Below are positions 1 through 11,340 of a stretch of DNA of 64,000 nucleotides, piece by piece. The stretch is from Diadophis punctatus similis (Eukaryota > Chordata > Lepidosauria > Squamata > Dipsadidae). The position numbers and the translations under genes are program-made. The notes beneath the pieces are model-generated. The model saw nothing but the letters and a program-made list of their open reading frames with translations, had not been told where the DNA came from and made no database searches. The stretch spans positions 50,001 to 114,000 of the forward strand of contig JALIGW010000143.1 of NCBI GenBank assembly GCA_023053685.1. Reading direction: 5' to 3'. How positions within the stretch are numbered: the stretch's first letter is position 1; every line of letters begins with the position of its first letter.

Positions 1-335
1 ATCAGACTCCAGACACTTGGCAACTGACTGATATTTATGACGGTTGCAGTATCCCCATGGTCACATGATTTACATTCGGATGCTTGACAACTCGTTCATA
101 TTTATGATGGTCGCCATGTCCCGGGGTCACGTGATTTCCCCCTTTGCGACCTTCCGACACGCAAAGTCCAACGGGGAAGCCGGATTCACTGACCAACCGA
201 GTTACCAACTCAGCAACCGCAGCGATTCACCGTGGCGAGAAAGGTCGTAAAATGGGACAGAATCCACTTTAACAGCTGTCTCGCTTAGCTGCAGAAACTT
301 CGGGCTCGATTGTGGTCGTAAGTCAAAGACTACTG
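1..335. mobile_element. Tigger-like (Tc1/mariner) MITE, cut by window start
   Basis: The stretch carries the phrases that recur in about ten places in this window (cacatgatttacattcgg, gattcactgacc, ggtcgtaagtcaaagac) and ends in ...ctactg followed by TA. Better copies start CAGGTAGTCCTCGACTTAC and end in its reverse complement, flanked by TA, which is the Tc1/mariner signature. The left terminus lies outside the window. It has no coding capacity. Placement in the Tigger group is inferred from the terminal sequence. Confidence 0.7.
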
Positions 336-394
336 TAGTGGATTTTTAAAAGAGGGATCCTGTCAAATTCGCCGGCCGACATTTCGGCCTAGTT

Positions 395-878
395 CAGGGG
401 TGGGCAAACTATGGCTCTTTGAGGACCTGTGGACTTCAACTCCCAGAATTCCTGAGCCAGCCATGCATGCATTGTTAGCGGGGAGGAATGAATCCTCCGG
501 AGGTCGATGGATCTTTGCTCCTTTGAAATCATTCTTACTTAGAAAATAAAACCGAGATTCAAATCTAAGTAACAAAATATTTATTTCATTAGAAAATAAT
601 AAAAAGAATCCTTATTAAGCTACATCTTATCGGCTAATGAATAAATCACTTCTACCCTCGGCAGAAATGGCGGAAGAGAAGGAAGGAGTTGACTTCAGGA
701 ATGCAGACATGCGTAATAGAATATATCATACGTCTGCTTGACCATAAATACAAGAAACAGTAGAAAACATAGAGATGCACAAACTGACAATATTCACATC
801 GTGACATGCATGGCTGGCTCAGGAATTCTGGGAGTTGAAGTCCACAGGTCCTCAAAGAGCCATAGTTTGCCCACCCCG
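395..878. mobile_element. hAT-type non-autonomous transposon, 484 bp, 8-bp TSD
   Basis: The flanking duplication gcctagtt (387-394 and 879-886) is perfect. Termini are CAGGGGTGGGCAAAC and GTTTGCCCACCCCG, and the inverted arms extend about 75 bp (ggacttcaactcccagaatt on one side, its complement on the other). The AT-rich interior, about 480-800, has no transposase. The arm motif is shared with the 135-bp palindromic MITEs elsewhere in the window, so this looks like a longer relative. Confidence 0.85.
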
Positions 879-886
879 GCCTAGTT

Positions 887-1676
887 GAACTGCCGGTATT
901 TTAGCCCAGCAGCCTTGGCCCGTGGTGAATCGGCGAGCAGAGGCCGAAGGCAGCCCGGCCTATTGCAAAAGGCGTTTATGTCCACTCGCAGCTGGAGTTT
1001 GGGCAAAGTGCCGTTCCTGCTGTTAAACACAGCGACCCTGTAGCCTGTGATTTACTGACTGATTCTCAAACACTTCCTCACTCTGTGAGGTTTAATAGAC
1101 TCTCCTTAACATTTTGGCAGGCGCTCCCGCCCAAAGTTTAGCAGATCTTTAAAAAAAAGAATTCTTGCCAACAGAACATGTCTCCTCTTCTGGATTTTTA
1201 TTTTAATATCAACACTATTTTTTGCGGGGGGGAAGTTTGTTTGAGGAAACAAATATTGGAGTATGTGGTATCCCGACACAGCCCAGCTCCTTTTGCTAAA
1301 AATAAAAGTCCGGGTCGTGTGAACCGGTGCCAAAATAGGGAGACTCACGTTCTTTTTAAAGGACCTTCATATTTGCGAGTTGGTTTTTTTTTTCCTTCCC
1401 ATAATATTCCAGGGCTGGGGTTTTTTTTTGTTTTTGTTTTTCTCGCTCCCTCTCTCAGTGTTTTCTTCCCACATTGGCGTCTCTATACTAGAATGTGAAA
1501 AACAGGAAGCTGGTTTTTTTTTAAAAAAAAAAAAATCACATATCAGCATTAAAAATAACTCTCATCTTTTGCCCAGGAATGGGTTTTCATTTTTTGCAAA
1601 AAAAAAATTTTTTTTAAAGAGTTCATACAAAAATTATATTCAGGATTAATGACTGCAGAAGGGGCTTAAAAAATCC
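887..1676. other. Unique-looking non-coding DNA
   Basis: No repeat family, splice-bounded open frame or RNA gene was recognised. Several short homopolymer runs of A and T occur around 1380-1620. The open frames here are short and low in complexity. Confidence 0.5.
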
Positions 1677-1723
1677 CCAAGATGATGGATGGATGGAAGG
1701 AAGGATGGATGGATGGAGGGAGG

Positions 1724-1784
<61 letters not shown>

Positions 1785-1835
1785 GATAAAGAAGTGAGAG
1801 TGAGAGAAAGAGTAGATAGAGATAGAGATATACAG

Positions 1836-1926
<91 letters not shown>

Positions 1927-2028
1927 CAGAGACAGAGACAGAGACAGAGACAGAGACAGAGACAGAGACAGAGACAGAGACAGACAGACAGACAGTAGAT
2001 AGAGAGATAGAGAGATAGAGAGACAGAC

Positions 2029-2063
<35 letters not shown>

Positions 2064-2082
2064 CAGAGACAGAGACAGACAG

Positions 2083-2170
<88 letters not shown>

Positions 2171-2239
2171 CAGAGACAGAGAGAGAGACAGAGACAGAGA
2201 CAGAGACAGAGACAGACAGACAGACAGTAGATAGATAGA

Positions 2240-2273
<34 letters not shown>

Positions 2274-2280
2274 CAGACAG

Positions 2281-2365
<85 letters not shown>

Positions 2366-2368
2366 TCT

Positions 2369-2442
<74 letters not shown>

Positions 2443-2520
2443 CAGAGACAGAGACAGAGACAGAGACAGAGACAGAGACAGACAGAGACAGAGACAGAGA
2501 CAGACAGACAGTAGATAGAT

Positions 2521-2555
<35 letters not shown>

Positions 2556-2569
2556 CAGACAGACAGTAG

Positions 2570-2600
<31 letters not shown>

Positions 2601-2622
2601 GATAGATAGATAGATAGATTCT

Positions 2623-2696
<74 letters not shown>

Positions 2697-2783
2697 CAGA
2701 GACAGAGACAGAGACAGAGACAGAGACAGAGACAGAGACAGAGACAGAGACAGAGACAGAGACAGACAGACAGACAGTAGATA

Positions 2784-2819
<36 letters not shown>

Positions 2820-2830
2820 CAGACAGACAG

Positions 2831-2899
<69 letters not shown>

Positions 2900-2902
2900 T
2901 CT

Positions 2903-2964
<62 letters not shown>

Positions 2965-3048
2965 CAGAGACAGAGACAGAGACAGAGACAGAGACAGAGA
3001 CAGAGACAGAGACAGAGACAGAGACAGACAGACAGACAGTAGATAGGT
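1677..3048. repeat. Bkm-type GATA/GACA compound satellite
   Basis: The block runs GGAT, GA, then long (GATA)n tracts alternating with (GACAGA)n and (GACA)n. Junction words recur (gacagtagatag at several points; attctgatag at about 2366, 2618 and 2899), so the array has a higher-order structure of GATA tract, GACAGA tract, GACA/GTAGATAG junction, GA tract, GACAGA tract. GATA/GACA repeats are known as Bkm (banded krait minor) satellite, enriched on snake W chromosomes. The long open frame on the minus strand is a by-product of the 4-bp and 6-bp periods. Confidence 0.95.
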
Positions 3049-3269
3049 AATAGATTAAACAAACTTATGTAGCTGCCCAAGTCACATATAGGTGACACTC
3101 TGGTGGGCTTAAGTTTTTTTTTAAATAAATCCACCATATAATAAAAACTGACAAAACACACACCCCAACCTCCATGGCAGCAACAACACAATCAAATCAG
3201 CCTATTGATTGGCTCCATCCACATTCGGGGTTCCTGCTTACAAAACTTCATTTTACAGGCCTTTCAGGG

Positions 3270-3450
3270 AAGCAACAGGCAAGGTAGGGACCAGCCATAC
3301 CTCAGGAGGAATGATGTTCCACAGAGAAGGGGCCACCACTGAGAAGGCCCTTTTTCGTGGTCCCTCCAGATGACAGTCCCTAATTGCTGGGACCCATAAT
3401 ATGCTCTGCCTTCACATTTTGCTGGAAGGGGCGATAAAATATCTGGTCAA
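3270..3450 (-). mobile_element. Old L2-clade LINE C-terminal fragment
   Basis: Read on the minus strand, the segment resembles the C-terminal end of the L2-type protein seen better at 46.1-46.9 kb: a broken match to the pattern around 'PLLWN..PPE'. On the plus strand this shows as 'ttccacagagaaggggccacc', which parallels 'ccacagagaaggctctcccc' near 46,210. It is heavily decayed. Confidence 0.4.
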
Positions 3451-3544
3451 GGAGCTAAATACCATCAGTGTGTTGGTGTGACACTCAGTTGTGCATCTAT
3501 ACCTCAGATAGCCAAGTGATTTCTCAACGCCTGGAGATTATGTG

Positions 3545-3850
3545 GGCCTAATGTGGAGGAGAAATTGACTTTGGCTCAATCCTGACAAGACTCATTGGGG
3601 GTGGGTTTACCTCTCTCTAGTAATTTTCCATCATTGATTCTGAATGGGGGTAACATTCCCCAGTGCTTCGGTCCCCCCTAGTTATGTGGCTTCCGCTCAA
3701 GGACACTTTGCCCATGGACCTTTGGTAGGTCAGTGGCATCCATTTGTAGATCACGAAGCAAGGGTCACGGTCACTCATGTATTAGTCACCTCTAGTTTGG
3801 ACTACCAAGCAATGTGCTGTCTGTGAGGCTGCCCTTGAAGAATATTTGGA
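3545..3850 (+). mobile_element. Old L2-clade LINE reverse transcriptase fragment
   Basis: The plus strand encodes a degenerate piece with 'VTVTHVLVTSSLDY', which matches 'LLTVTHALVTSRLDYCNALYMG' of the L2-type copies at 27.7 and 46.5 kb. Upstream 'LTLAQS' positions and the remains of an NPDKT-like motif are also visible. Stops and frameshifts make it non-functional. It is opposite in orientation to the fragment just upstream. Confidence 0.5.
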
Positions 3851-4390
3851 TTGCATGTAGATAATGTTTATTTCTTTGTGCCTGTTGATATTAATCTTGT
3901 TAATACTATCCAGCCAGAAAATGTTTCTGACCAGGAGGTGTTTTCGCTTTTTGATTGTCTCTTTTCAATGGTATGTAGATGTTGTTTATCTATTTGTGCC
4001 TGTTGATGGTATTAATCTTGGTGTTAATACCATCCCGCCTGGAGGTGTTTTAGCTTTTCCGACCAAGAGGTGTTTCCTCCTTTTTGATTGTCTCTTTCCA
4101 ATGGCATGTAGATGTTGTTTATCTCTGTGTGCCCGTTGATGGCAAATTTGTCTGAGTGCTAGGCTTCCGGGAATTCTTTTGCGTTTTTGGACGTGGCTTG
4201 GTCTAGGATGCTCACGTTTTTCCGCAGTTCAAACTACGGCTCAGTCTGTCCATGTGTTGTGCAATTAAGATGTTTTGCAAAAGTGGCGAATATCCGTAGC
4301 TCCGGTGTAGGATGAGGGTGATTAATTTAAGACGTTTTCATCGCGGCTGCTAGTTGGTGTTCATGGATGTGCTCTGCTAGTTCTCTGCCC
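3850..4390 (-). mobile_element. Penelope-like element fragment (GIY-YIG end)
   Basis: The segment 4130-4390 parallels 58,110-58,340, whose minus strand reads as a GIY-YIG-like domain (C-YV-QTGRKLAEHINEHQ). Here the same order survives, including the 'ctctgctagttctctgccc' block, but with many changes. The 3850-4130 part contains three partial repeats of 'atgtagatgttgtttatct...tgcctgttgatg', so this region was locally duplicated. No hammerhead-like motif remains next to it. Confidence 0.55.
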
Positions 4391-5336
4391 ATTCGTCCCT
4401 TTTGTTTCTGTTTTTGTTTTGAGAAAGAAGGTGAATTGCATCCTTTGGTTGCATTCTCCCCCCTCTCTGGCTTTCAACCCTAGCCCCGTTTTGAAACGCA
4501 GGATCCTCGACTCGGCTGTTTCTAGGAGGAATTTAATCAGGGGGTTGTCACAATGAGGAAATTCAGCCGCTCTTTTGATGGCTGTTCCAGGGCCCTGTCT
4601 TTGTGAGCAGACAGGAAGCAGATGACAGTCCTTCAATCCAGTTAGTGGCCTTTGGGAGAGGCAAGCCGTTCAACCCAGCATAGAGGCTACATTATGTCGG
4701 CCGTCCGCAGCCAGCCCAAGAAGTGATTAAGATGCTGGCACTAAATAAAAACTGGCCATTGAGGAGCCCCTGCCCCGAGGACTTAATTCCAGATCAAATT
4801 TTGCTGCCCTGCACAGGAACAATGGCGGCCCAGTGCTTTCCTGTCTCCTTTTTGTCACGTTGCACAAAGGCTGCCCCTGAACGGCTCTTCCCAAGAACAA
4901 CGGGGGCCCTCTCGATGCCCTGGCAGGCCCGAAGAGAGACAAGGAAAGCCATACAAAAAAAAACACATTTTAAAAATACATTTTACACCGCCCTTGACAT
5001 TTGGAAGAAAAAGAAGAAAACCTGTGGAAATTCCATCTGCCCTTCGGCCATCGAGAGTTCCTGGTTCGGTTGGGCCACCTCCGTTCCTTTCCTCTCCCCC
5101 CCCCCCTTCTCTCTCCCCTCCCCATCTTGATCTTTGACATTCCGGCCCTTAGGGAAAAAAAGCCAAATTTGGAAGAACCAGGGGGAGGAGGGAAGAGAGG
5201 AAAAGTTAAAGAAAGAGCAAGGCTCGATCACGCTTGGCGAGTGGCTGCAGACGAAAAGTAGAGTTGCATTTGGACAAACTGTTGGACTAGGAGGTGAACG
5301 TTTGGATTAGGAGCAGGCAGACCCAGATCGACCAAT
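4391..5336. other. Unique-looking non-coding DNA
   Basis: No repeat family or convincing coding region was found. There is a C-rich/T-rich stretch near 5090-5125 and several A-runs. Frames here overlap on both strands without conserved protein features. Confidence 0.5.
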
Positions 5337-5369
5337 CAGTCTGTTTGTTTGTTTGTTTGTTTGTCGGTC

Positions 5370-5427
<58 letters not shown>

Positions 5428-5741
5428 ATGTATGTCTATCTCTGTTTCTATCTCTCTATATCTATGTCTGTATGTCTGTCCGTCCATTCATCCATCTATT
5501 GTTTATCATCTATATATCTGTCATGTATCTATCATTTATTATCTATATCTATATCTGACTCTATCTATCTATCTATCCATACATACATACATACATACAT
5601 ACATACATACATCTATTATCATCTATCTATATCTATCTATCTGTCATTTATCTATCATTTATTATCTCTATCTCTATCTGACTATATCATCTATCATCTA
5701 TATCTATCATTTATCTATCATTTATCATCTCTATCTCTGAC

Positions 5742-5813
<72 letters not shown>

Positions 5814-5861
5814 CCTACCTACCTACCTACCTACCTACCTACCTACCTACTTATCTATCTA

Positions 5862-5924
<63 letters not shown>

Positions 5925-6138
5925 TGTCTATCATCTATATCTATCATTTATTATCTCTATCTATCGCTGACTGACTTTCTATCATCTATCTACATCTATT
6001 ATCTCTATCTATCTATCTATCCATCCATCCATCCATCCATCCATCCATCCATCCATCTATTGTTTATCATCTATCTATATCTATCTATCTGTCATTTATC
6101 TATCATTTATCATCTCTATCTCTGACTCTCTCTCTGAC

Positions 6139-6202
<64 letters not shown>

Positions 6203-6347
6203 CATCTATCATCTATATCTATCTATCATCTCTCTGTCTATCTATCTATGTCTGTCTGTCTGTCTGTCTGTTTGTCTACCTACCTACCTACCTACCTACC
6301 TACCTACCTACCTACCTACCTATCATGCCTGTCTGTCTGTCTGTCAA
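5337..6347. repeat. Compound microsatellite block (TTTG, CA, CTAT, CATA, CTAC, CCAT, CTGT)
   Basis: In order: (TTTG)n at 5340-5363, (CA)n at 5373-5425, then interrupted (CTAT)n, (CATA)n at 5578-5610, long (CTAT)n at 5742-5811, (CTAC)n at 5812-5850, more (CTAT)n, (CCAT)n at about 6020-6056, (CTAT)n at 6140-6200, (CTGT)n and (CTAC)n at 6278-6321. The CTAT tracts are the opposite strand of the GATA motif at 1.7-3.0 kb. Confidence 0.95.
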
Positions 6348-6349
6348 AA

Positions 6350-6727
6350 TTCACCAAGATTGAGGCCAAATTTTCTGTTGTGAAACAAGACAGTTGTCAA
6401 GTGAATTTTGCCCCATTTTACAACCTTTCTTGCCACAGTTGTTAAGTGCATCACTGCAGTTGATAAGTTAGTAACCTGGTTGTTAAAGTGAATCTGGCTT
6501 CCCCATTGACTTTGCTTGTCAGAAGGTCATCAAAGATTATCACATGACCCTGGGACACTCCAACCGTCATAAATAGGAGTCACTTGCCAAGCGCCTGAAT
6601 TTTGACCACATGACCATGGGAATCGGGCAACAGTCGTAAGTGTGAAAAATGGTCATGTCACTTTTTTCAGTGCTGTTGTAATGTTGAACGGTCACTCAAT
6701 GAACTGTTATAAGTCAAGAACTACCTG
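6350..6727. mobile_element. Tigger-like MITE
   Basis: The usual family phrases are present (gccccattttacaacc, gccacagttgttaag, cagaaggtcatcaaag, aaaaatggtcatgtcac) and the right end is aagtcaagaactacctg followed by TA. The left end merges into the preceding CTGT repeat, so the left terminus is lost. No coding capacity. Confidence 0.8.
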
Positions 6728-6784
6728 TATTGGGCTTGATATGTTTCCAATTTCTTTGAAATGCCACCAGGGCCAAATATCAGA

Positions 6785-7694
6785 ATTATATTTCCAGGAA
6801 ACAAAGAAAAGGAAGAAAGGGTGGGAGGGAGGGAGGGAAGGAAGGAGGTAAAGAGGAAGGGAGGGAGGGAGGAAAGGAAGGAGGAAAGGAAAGAGGAAGG
6901 AAGGATGGAAGGAGAATGGGGAGAGACGAAGGAAGGAAAAAACGAAGGAAGGAAAGAAGGATGGAAGGAAGGATTGGATAGAGGGAGGGAAGGATTGGAT
7001 AGGGAGGAAAGGAAAGAGGGAGAGAGGAAGGAAGGAAGGAAGGATTGGATAGAGGGAGGGAAGGATTGGATAGGGAGGGAGGGAGGGTGGAAAGGAAAGA
7101 GGAAGGAAGGAAGGATTGGATAGAGGGAAGGAGTGGATAGGGAGGGAGGAAAGGAGGAAAGGAAAGAGGGAGGGAGGAAGGAAGGATTGGATAGAGGGAA
7201 GGATTGGATAGGGAGGGAGGAAAGGAGGAAAGGAAAGAGGGAGGGAGGAAGGAAGGAAGGATTGGATAGAGGGAAGGATTGGATAGGGAGGGAGGAAAGG
7301 AAGAAAGGAAAGAGGAAGGAAGGAAGGAAGGAAGATTGGATAGGGAGGGAGGGAGGTGGAAAGGAAGGAAGGAAGGAAGGATTGGATAGAGGGAAGGATT
7401 GAATAGGGAGGGAGGAAAGGAGGAAAGGAAAGAGGGAGGAAGGAAGGATTGGATAGAGGGAAGGATTGGATAGGGAGGGAGGAAAGGAAGAAAGGAAAGA
7501 GGGAGGAAGGAAGGAAGGAAGATTGGATAGGGAGGGAGGGAGGGTGGAAAGGAAGGAAGGAAGGATTGGATAGAGGGAGGGAGGGTGGAAAGGAAAGAAG
7601 AAGGAAGGAAGGATTGGATAGAGGGAGTGAAGGATTGGATTGGGAGGGAGGGAAGGAAGGAAGGAAAGAAGGTAGGAGGGAGGGAGGGAGGGAG
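6785..7694. repeat. GGAA-rich minisatellite with embedded ggattggataga units
   Basis: A purine-only array on the plus strand. The word ggattggatagaggga recurs at intervals of about 67-122 bp (for example 7187, 7259, 7381, 7448), each followed by aaggattggatagggaggg and a GGAAA/GGGA tract. This higher-order structure differs from a simple (GGAA)n tract. All forward frames are open only because the array lacks stop triplets. Confidence 0.9.
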
Positions 7695-8395
7695 CTATAT
7701 AATACTATAAAGTGCAGGAGACAAATGGATGACCTTCCAAATGAAAAAAAGGGGGGAAGATTTTGGAAGAGAAGCTCCTGGGCTCAAGACAGCCCCCTCA
7801 GCAGGCAATGTCCTCATTGTAGCCACCGACCAGCCTTTCCATGCCACCCGCAGCCCCGTCCACCACCCAATTCATCAGGGTCGCATTTTGCAGGCCCTCC
7901 TCGCCTCTGTTGCTCTTCGTCTACGGAAGGCAACAACGTCACGTTACTTGTTCCCTGTTTGCTTTCCCCCGCACGGATCCAAAATAAAAGTGGACCCAAC
8001 AGAGAGAGAGGTTAACATATTCCGGGGCTCGAGAGCACAGCTTTTTCATTCAGGGCCCGCTGTGGTTGTGTGGGCATGGCCCCGATGTGGGAAACTCTTC
8101 TCATTGAAGAATCCGAATATTGTCGAAGGGAATGAATAATTGCGACTGTGCTTCATTGGGGCGCTGGGCAAGAGAACAAGCGGCCCATTCTTAGGGGGGA
8201 AACTGAAATGCCATTGTTGCCCGGCGTCGTACAGAAACTCTACACAGAACAAGAGGGAGGGAGGGGGGGGGAATATTCCAAACTTGACAGATTTGTATCC
8301 TAAATAGTCCTGCGCGCCTTTCATGGAGCACGGGGAGAGTTTGGGCCAGCAGAAGTCCGTTTCAAAGGCTGCCAGCTCTTCCAATGTGGCTGGGG
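7695..8395. other. Unique-looking non-coding DNA
   Basis: No repeat family recognised. Base composition is balanced with a G-run near 8263. No splice-consistent coding segment was evident. Confidence 0.5.
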
Positions 8396-8399
8396 GGGA

Positions 8400-9078
8400 A
8401 AGAGGGGGAAGGAAGGAAGGAAGGAAGGAACATTTTTGGTCTGTCCAGATTCAGAGGTCTGGAGATAAACTGGAAAAAATGAATCAAAGGGAGGGAGGAG
8501 AAAGAGAAAATGAGGGAGGGAGGGAAGGAAGGAAGGAAGGAACATTTTTGGCCTGTCCAGATTCAGAGGTCTGGAGATAAACTGGAAAAATGAATCAAAG
8601 GGAGGGAGAGAGGGAGGGAGGGAGGGAAGGAAGGAACGAAGGAAAGAAGGAAGGAATGAAGGAACGAACGAACAAACATTTTTTTGGCCTGTCCAGATTC
8701 AGAGGTCTGGAGATAAACTGGAAAAATGAATCAAAGGGAGGGAGGAGAAAGAGAAAATGAGGGAGGGAGGGAAGGAAGGAAGGAAGGAAGGAAGGAAGGA
8801 AGGAAGGAAGGAAGGAAGGAAGGAAGGAAGGAAGGAAGGAAGGAAGGAAGGAAGGAACATTTTTGGCCTGTCCAGATTCAGAGGTCTGGAGATAAACTGG
8901 AAAAATGAATCAAAGGGAGGGAGAGAGGGAGGGAGGGAGGGAGGGAGGAGAAAGAGAAAACAAGGAGGGAGGGAGGGAAGGAAGGAAGGAAGGAAGGAAG
9001 GAAGGAAGGAGTGGGAAGGAAAGAAGTGATAAAAGGAAAGGAAAGGAAAGGAAAGGAAAGGAAAGGAAAGGAAAGGGA
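8400..9078. repeat. Tandem repeat: ~65-bp core separated by expanding GGAA/GGGA tracts
   Basis: A core reading cctgtccagattcagaggtc then tggagataaactggaaaaa occurs four times (about 8431, 8545, 8686, 8867). Each is followed by atgaatcaaagggagggag and a purine tract of very different length: about 50 bp in the first copies and about 90 bp of (GGAA)n before the fourth. The array ends in (AAAGG)n at 9033-9075. It looks like a tandem duplication whose purine linkers then expanded independently. Confidence 0.9.
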
Positions 9079-9101
9079 TTAAAACTTATCCTCACCCGAT
9101 A

Positions 9102-9352
9102 ATAGGAGCTGAGATAGCGCAGTGGTTAAAAGCAGCACTGCAACCTTCAGCTGATTGCTAGTTCAGCAGTTCAGCTGTTCAAATCTCACCAGGCTCAAGG
9201 TTGACTCAGCCTTCCATCCTTCCGAGGTGGGTAAAATGAGGACCCAGATTGTTGGGGGCAATATGCTGAACTCTGTAAACCGCTTAGAGAGTGCTGTAAA
9301 GCACTATGAAGCGGTATATAAGAAAAGTGCTATTGCTATTGCTATTGCTAAT
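9102..9352 (+). mobile_element. Sauria-type tRNA SINE with BovB-like tail
   Basis: The 5' part is tRNA-derived: gatagcgcagtggtta serves as A box and gttcaaatctcacc as B box. The 3' part is the BovB-like tail (gtaaaatgaggacccagatt, gttgggggcaatatgctgaa, aagcggtatataag) and it ends in (TATTGC)n. This is the canonical order of Sauria SINEs, which are mobilised by BovB. It looks full length and fairly well preserved. Confidence 0.92.
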
Positions 9353-9632
9353 TGTCCCAAAGTCACCCAGATGTCTTTCATGCCAAAACGGGACTAGAAC
9401 TCTCACCCCAACATCTTTCATGCCTAAGTCGGGACTAGAACTCACCGTCTCCTGGTGATTGTCCCAAAGTCACCCAGACGTCTTTCATGCTTAAGGCAGA
9501 ACTAGAACTCACCGTCTCTTGGTTATTGGCCCAAAGTCACCCAGCTGGCTTTCATGGCTAAGGTGACACTAGAACTCCAGTCTCCTGGTTTCTAGCCTGG
9601 TGCCTTGATCACTAGACCAAAGTGGGTCTCAA
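9353..9632 (-). mobile_element. tRNA SINE (second family) with internal unit repeated
   Basis: On the minus strand it begins with a tRNA-like head (gagacccactttggtctagt, then gatcaaggcaccaggctaga) and continues with repeated units of about 65 bp ending in 'gtgagttctagtcc...ggcatgaaag...gggtgactttgggaca'. About four partly decayed units are present. The same unit forms the 1.9-kb minisatellite at 61.6-63.5 kb. Confidence 0.75.
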
Positions 9633-9790
9633 TGTCTCATGTTGCCATCCAGCAGTGTTGTCTCCCTCATTTATTTATTTATTCCTTTGGGATTTTGATT
9701 GATTCACTGATTGCCATCCCGCTTTTCAACCCACACTGAATACTTAGTGTTTTAATTGTCCTACCTCCACGCCCAACCATTAAAGCCAGG

Positions 9791-10106
9791 CAGTGGTGGG
9801 ATCCTGCCGTGTTTAACAACCAGTTCAGTGATTATGCGTGCTTTGCACGCACGTGCACCAGACGCGTGCTGCGCGCATGTGCACAGTTTTACAAAAACTT
9901 ACCTTCCGCGTTACTGCTGGGGAGAAACACAGCTGAGGCGCGGCAATCCGCTCTGCTGGGCGAATTAGCTGAGTAGATATACTGTAGGTCAGTAAAGCGC
10001 AGGGGCGGGCCCACCGGATCATCGGAGCGAACCAGTTCGCTTCCAGCTGATCGTCGGAGCATCCGGTTCACCCAAATCGGTCCGAACCGGTAGAATCCCT
10101 TCTCTG
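9791..10106. mobile_element. hAT-like MITE (ACCGGT subfamily)
   Basis: It starts CAGTGGTGGGATCC and ends ggtagaatcccttctctg, an inverted pair shared with the elements at 28.5, 30.3, 39.6, 48.5, 49.9 and 57.6 kb, all rich in gaaccggt. I could not find an 8-bp target duplication here, so one edge is probably altered. Confidence 0.6.
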
Positions 10107-10380
10107 AGCGTAGACATCTTAAGAATAACTTCCTGGTTGGGTAAAGTTGGGTAAAAGTTCAAGAAAATAACCTTTGCTTCAAAGTTAAGAGCTTCAGAGG
10201 TAAATCCTAGGTGAGCTGAAAGCAGTAAGGACCATCCCCTGTGGGCATTTCTCAATTGGGAGGGACCATTTGGATGATGGTTTGACAAGCGTAACTAAAA
10301 AGTTGCGTTTGGTTTTAACTACGTCTTGATGCCTGGTTGATCGTTATTCCTGCATGGTCTCCCTGTAGTTGCAATATTGT

Positions 10381-10525
10381 GGAGTTCTTGGTGCTCTCTA
10401 AGCTTGGTGGTTTTCTTGTTTGTTTACCAAACTAGGTAACATTGTCAGTACTGGAATTGTGGCACTGATGGTGTTACCTAGTTTGGTAATGAAACCTCCG
10501 CAAGAAAACAACCAAGCTCAGTGTC
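10381..10525. mobile_element. Two PLE termini in inverted (head-to-head) arrangement
   Basis: The left half, on the minus strand, reads gagcaccaagaactcc backwards from ggtaacattgtcagtac. The right half, on the plus strand, reads cactgatggtgttacc...taatgaaacctccgcaag. Both are degenerate versions of the hammerhead-like PLE end. The right copy has CTGATGG in place of CTGATGA and the left has CTGACAA, so neither should self-cleave. Confidence 0.6.
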
Positions 10526-10900
10526 ACGCAGTGAATATTGCCAGTTGTATGTCTTATGCAGGGCGATGCATCCCTATCTAATATTATGGTACATTCCAAT
10601 ACAGGCAGAACACGTGATATGATGTTCATGTACGCATGTCTACATTCCTGATTCTCCATTAATCACTTTTGACTTTGACTCTGACTGGAACGGTCACGTT
10701 TATTAGCAAAGATGTAATTAATCAGGATTTATTGTTTTTGTAACGAAATAAATATTTTCTATTAGACTTTTAATTTCGGCTTTATTTCTAACTGTTTGAA
10801 TTCCAAAGAAAAGATCCAAATTGACTCTATGAGATTTATTCTCATTCTCCCGTGGTAGCATTCGGATGCATGCTTCCCTTGACACTCAGTGAGCACCAAG
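10526..10900. other. Non-coding stretch, no recognised feature
   Basis: The stretch is AT-rich around 10,670-10,830 and separates two PLE-terminal regions. It contains no recognised repeat or gene. It may be PLE-internal sequence too decayed to recognise. Confidence 0.4.
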
Positions 10901-11340
10901 GGCTTCACAGTCCGCTTCCTCCTCCTCATCTTCCTCCCCTTTTCCTCCTCCGCCTCCTCTTCACAAACCCCACTCCCTTCCAGCACTGATGATGTTACCT
11001 AGTTTGGTAATGAAACGTCCGCAAGAAAACAACCAAGCTCAGAGAGCACCAAAATCTTCACAGTCTTCCTTCTCCACCTCCTCTTCACACACCCCACTGC
11101 CTTCTAGCACTGATGATGTTACCTACTTTGGTAATGCAACATCTGCAAGAAAACCACCAAGCTCAGAGAGCACCAAGGACCCCCTCAGTTCAACCCTGAA
11201 CTACAAATATTCCCTTTTTGTCAGTAGTTACCATACTGTCAGATGTCCTTCCTTAAACACTTTGGGTACCAACGTCTTTAAGCAGCTAGCACACTTTCCT
11301 GATCAAAGTGCCCTGCAAGCTGGTTTAAATCCCTCTTCCT
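10901..11340 (+). mobile_element. PLE terminal tandem pair with hammerhead-like motifs
   Basis: Two copies of the PLE end lie head to tail. Motif 1 is at 10,984-11,021 (CTGATGA, stem II gttacc/ggtaat, GAAAC, GTC). Motif 2 is at 11,109-11,145 with GCAAC instead of GAAAC. Each is followed by caagaaaacaaccaagctca and a C/T-rich linker. The tail after the second (cccctcagttcaaccctgaa) recurs after the arrays at 29.3, 44.4 and 52.7 kb, so it is part of the element. Confidence 0.75.

Noticed and set aside
1623..3191. 522-codon minus-strand open frame rich in LSIY repeats
   Set aside because: It is a translation of the GATA/GACA satellite. Four- and six-bp periods without stop words keep the frame open; there is no protein signal.
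6761..9029. Open frames rich in GRKEGRKE
   Set aside because: Translations of GGAA/GGGA purine arrays. The same applies to frames at 19.1-19.7, 41.8-42.1, 43.7-44.3 and 50.8-51.1 kb.
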